A stretch of DNA of 64,000 bases. Source: Peptoniphilus mikwangii (lineage in GTDB: Bacteria > Bacillota > Clostridia > Tissierellales > Peptoniphilaceae). Of the stretch, positions 61,558 to 64,000 are shown piece after piece (position 1 is the stretch's first letter; every line of letters begins with the position of its first letter). Below the pieces are notes generated by a model. That model worked only from the letters and a program-made list of their open reading frames with translations. It was not told where the DNA came from and searched no databases. The stretch is from assembly GCF_000468535.1 (NCBI RefSeq), contig NZ_AUQY01000002.1, forward strand, positions 1-64,000, given 5' to 3'. The position numbers were made by a program, and so were the translations under genes.

Positions 61558-62921
61558 AAAAAATTTTAGTTGCAAATAGAGGAGAAATTGCCCTTAGAAT
61601 AATAAGAGCGGCACAAGAATTGCAAATAAAAACTGTTGCAATTTATTCAGTTGAAGATAGAGAATCTCTTCATGTCAAATTTGCGGATGAAGCTGTTTGT
61701 ATAGGTCCTGCAAGAAGTAAGGACAGTTATCTTAATATTGATAACATCATAATGGCTGCGAAGGCCACTAATTGTGACGGAGTTCATCCGGGATACGGCT
61801 TCTTATCGGAAAATCCTAATTTTGTTGCAAAACTTGAAGAAGAGGGATTGAAATTTATAGGTCCGTCATCTGAAGTTATAGAAATTATGGGAGATAAGAT
61901 AAGAGCAAGAAAATTGATGTTGAAAAACGGAATAAGTGTAGTGCCCGGTTTTGATGGAGAGGTTGACGGAGTTTCAGATGCTATTGAGATTGCAAAGAAA
62001 ATAGGATATCCAATTCTTATAAAAGCTGCCGGTGGTGGCGGTGGAAAGGGAATGAGGAAGGTATATAGCGAATCGGATATTAAAGTGGCTTTTGAGTCTG
62101 CTAAGTCTGAAAGCATAGCTGCATTTAATAACGGGTCAATGTATATAGAAAAGCTTATTGAAAATCCGAGGCATGTAGAAGTACAAATTCTTGCGGACAG
62201 CTTTGGTAATGTGGTTTCATTATTTGAAAGAAATTGTTCTATACAAAGAAAAAATCAAAAAATGATTGAAGAGGCACCATGTTTTGGAATTGATAATACT
62301 ATAAGAGAAAAGTTATATAAAGAATCAATTAAGGCGGCAAAAGCATGTAATTATGAAAATGCAGGCACTATTGAATTTGTAATGGATGATGAAAATAATT
62401 TTTATTTCATTGAGATGAATACGAGAATACAAGTCGAGCATCCTGTTACAGAAATGATTACCGATATTGATATAGTAAAAGAACAGCTTAAAATTGCTTC
62501 GGAGATGAAACTGAATTTTAACCAAAGTGATATAAAAAGAAACGGGTATGCCATAGAATGTAGAGTTAACGCAGAAAGCCCTTTTAATAAATTTTTGTCT
62601 CAAAGTGGCGAAGTGAAATTTTTATATGGTCCGGGTGGAGTTAATACGAGATTTGATTCACATTTATACACAGGAGCGAAAATAAGTCCGTTTTATGATT
62701 CAATGATTGGAAAAATAATAGTTCACGATAAAACCAGAATTGGGGCTATAAGAAAAATGAGAAGGGCCATAGAAGAGACAATTGTAGTCGGTATTGATAC
62801 AAATCTATATCTTTTATATGCAATACTTTATAATTTTGATTTTATAAAAGGTAAATACAACACTTCTTTTATTGAAAGAGAACTTGATGGTTTACTTAAG
62901 TTGATGGAGAATTATAGATAG
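61551..62921 (+). CDS. accC: Biotin carboxylase subunit of acetyl-CoA carboxylase
   Basis: A 456-aa ATP-grasp enzyme that carboxylates biotin on AccB. KILVANRGEIALRIIRAAQE at the N-terminus, the glycine loop AAGGGGGKGMRKV (about residue 160), ERNCSIQRKNQKMIEEAP and EMNTRIQVEHPVTEM are intact. Length is standard (about 450). It overlaps accB by 7 nt and touches accD (shared base at 62921). Confidence 0.96.
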   Translation: MLKKILVANRGEIALRIIRAAQELQIKTVAIYSVEDRESLHVKFADEAVCIGPARSKDSYLNIDNIIMAAKATNCDGVHPGYGFLSENPNFVAKLEEEGLKFIGPSSEVIEIMGDKIRARKLMLKNGISVVPGFDGEVDGVSDAIEIAKKIGYPILIKAAGGGGGKGMRKVYSESDIKVAFESAKSESIAAFNNGSMYIEKLIENPRHVEVQILADSFGNVVSLFERNCSIQRKNQKMIEEAPCFGIDNTIREKLYKESIKAAKACNYENAGTIEFVMDDENNFYFIEMNTRIQVEHPVTEMITDIDIVKEQLKIASEMKLNFNQSDIKRNGYAIECRVNAESPFNKFLSQSGEVKFLYGPGGVNTRFDSHLYTGAKISPFYDSMIGKIIVHDKTRIGAIRKMRRAIEETIVVGIDTNLYLLYAILYNFDFIKGKYNTSFIERELDGLLKLMENYR

Positions 62922-63802
62922 TGGATTATTTTAAAAGAAAAAAAGATATTTTTAAAAAAATAAAAGAAATAAGAGATAAAAGACAAAATTCAGAGAAAAA
63001 AATTTTAGAAAAAAGTATAGTTTTTTCGCAGTGTAAAAACTGTGAATCTATGATTTTTGAAGATGAATTGACAAAAAATATGAGAGTCTGTCCAAATTGT
63101 GGATATCATTTAAAAATATCTTCAAAGGACAGACTTAAATATTTAATGGATAATTATGCATTTATTGAATTTAAAAAATATGAATCGGATCCGTTAGAAT
63201 TTGAAGGTTATGAAGAAAAGAAGAAGATTATGAGAGACAAGACATCTTTAAGTGAAGCTGTAATAGTGGTAAAAGGGGCTATAAGCGGAAATAAGTGTTA
63301 TGTATTTTTAATGGATTCTGATTTTTTTATGGGAAGTATGGGAGTCGAAGTAGGAGAGAGGATAGCTTATTGTTTTGAGCTTGCAGCAAGAGAACAACTG
63401 CCGGTAGTTGGTTTTTGTGCAAGTGGCGGGGCAAGAATGCAGGAGGGAATTTTTTCACTCATGCAAATGGCTAATACTACATTTGCACTTAGAAAACATT
63501 CTGAAATGGGAAATTTATATATTTCGGTTTTGACAGACCCGACTACCGGAGGAGTATCTGCAAGTTTTGCAAGTCTTGCAGATATAATAATAGCGGAGCC
63601 TGGAGCAAGAATATGTTTTACAGGCAGAAGAGTTATAGAGGAAACGATAAAACAAGAATTACCTAAAGATTTTCAAAGTGCGGAGTTTTTGATTGAACAT
63701 GGATTTTTAGATGAGATAGTTGATAGGAGAGAACAAAAAAATTATATAGGAAAAATTTTGAGCTATCATAGGAGAAAAGATGAGGATAGAAGAGATTTTT
63801 AA
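62921..63802 (+). CDS. accD: Acetyl-CoA carboxylase carboxyltransferase, beta subunit
   Basis: A 293-aa subunit. An N-terminal zinc finger uses C38, C41, C57 and C60 (QCKNCE, VCPNCGYH). The crotonase-like domain follows, with GFCASGGARMQEGIFSLMQM and DPTTGGVSASFASLADI. GTG start (62921) in the last base of the accC stop. It pairs with the alpha subunit starting at 63780, which overlaps it by 23 nt. Confidence 0.95.
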   Translation: MDYFKRKKDIFKKIKEIRDKRQNSEKKILEKSIVFSQCKNCESMIFEDELTKNMRVCPNCGYHLKISSKDRLKYLMDNYAFIEFKKYESDPLEFEGYEEKKKIMRDKTSLSEAVIVVKGAISGNKCYVFLMDSDFFMGSMGVEVGERIAYCFELAAREQLPVVGFCASGGARMQEGIFSLMQMANTTFALRKHSEMGNLYISVLTDPTTGGVSASFASLADIIIAEPGARICFTGRRVIEETIKQELPKDFQSAEFLIEHGFLDEIVDRREQKNYIGKILSYHRRKDEDRRDF

Positions 63803-64000
63803 AGAAATACTTGATGAAGAAAAACTATCTAAGTTTAAAAATAGTTATGAATTTAAGAAATATAAAGAATCTATTTTAAATGATGCAAAAGAATTTTTGA
63901 CACCAAGTGATAGAGTTTTTTTATCAAGGTATAAAAACAGGCCTAAAGCAAAAGATTTTATAGAAAATATTATAGATGATCCTATTTATTTTAAGGGAGA
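63780..64000 (+). CDS. accA: Acetyl-CoA carboxylase carboxyltransferase, alpha subunit (5' part)
   Basis: An ATG at 63780, inside the end of accD, opens a frame of at least 73 codons that runs off the window. LTPSDRVFLSRYKNRPKAKDF matches the start of AccA, where relatives have x-P-W-D/E-x-V-x-L-A-R-H-x-x-R-P. Together with gene order accB-accC-accD this identifies the subunit. GGAGAAAAG precedes the start. Confidence 0.85.
   Translation, partial: MRIEEIFKEILDEEKLSKFKNSYEFKKYKESILNDAKEFLTPSDRVFLSRYKNRPKAKDFIENIIDDPIYFKG

Overview
The window is AT-rich (roughly 30% GC by eye), with strong AGGAGG-type ribosome sites, TTGACA/TATAAT promoters, lipoprotein signal peptides, T-box leaders, FtsEX with a PcsB/EnvC-type hydrolase, a GerMN lipoprotein and no outer-membrane genes. 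This points to a low-GC Gram-positive anaerobe of the Clostridia/Tissierellia type; a Parvimonas-like coccus is a guess from gene content only. No tRNA, rRNA or transposase gene was recognised.

Region 1 (1-11000) is accessory DNA. It opens on the tail of a CRISPR array, followed by two decayed genes (a Fic-family protein and an ORF6N-type phage regulator) interspersed with three 40-nt GGGGAAC palindromes. A compact type III-B CRISPR operon follows (cmr1, cas10/cmr2, cmr3, cmr4, cmr5, cmr6), ending in a CorA-like membrane protein. It is flanked on both sides by short degenerate CRISPR arrays of about 66-67-nt period. Cas10 keeps its GGDD cyclase motif but has no HD nuclease domain, and the last gene has the architecture of CRISPR-associated CorA effectors. 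The operon is therefore a candidate SAM-AMP/CorA signalling system. No cas1, cas2, cas6 or signal-degrading enzyme is visible.

Region 2 (11000-19500) holds a thioredoxin-like lipoprotein, a 50-residue CXXC membrane peptide (CD1871A type) and a polyferredoxin membrane protein, then a MacB-like permease/ATPase/permease set and an OmpR-type two-component system. A perfect tandem 11-bp repeat sits in place of the -35 box of the first gene.

Region 3 (19500-31200) is a run of mostly single genes: membrane methyltransferase, C69 dipeptidase, DUF4300 lipoprotein, TraB/GumN protein, SH3 lipoprotein, HAD phosphatase, a CofE-like ligase and 5-formyl-THF cyclo-ligase. Most are separated by bidirectional terminators.

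Region 4 (31200-46000) is core: ftsE-ftsX-M23 hydrolase-ctpA, a glutamine amidotransferase, DUF2207 protein, thioredoxin reductase, serS behind a serine T-box, a P-type ATPase behind a yybP-ykoY manganese riboswitch, and a two-gene thiol-synthesis operon (gamma-glutamylcysteine ligase plus an unusual ATP-grasp ligase).

Region 5 (46000-54000) holds a complete T-box leader with its own promoter but no synthetase gene, a patch of GTCATTTCGAC repeats, a sigma factor overlapping an amidase, a large Tyr/Gly/Trp-rich surface protein, a frameshifted membrane gene, flavodoxin, a metallo-beta-lactamase-fold hydrolase and two small exported proteins.

Region 6 (54000-64000) holds a TetR regulator with a heterodimeric ABC exporter, a GerMN lipoprotein, ftsH, and the start of a fatty-acid operon (acpP-accB-accC-accD-accA) whose promoter carries a 20-bp palindrome over the predicted start site. 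accA runs off the right edge.
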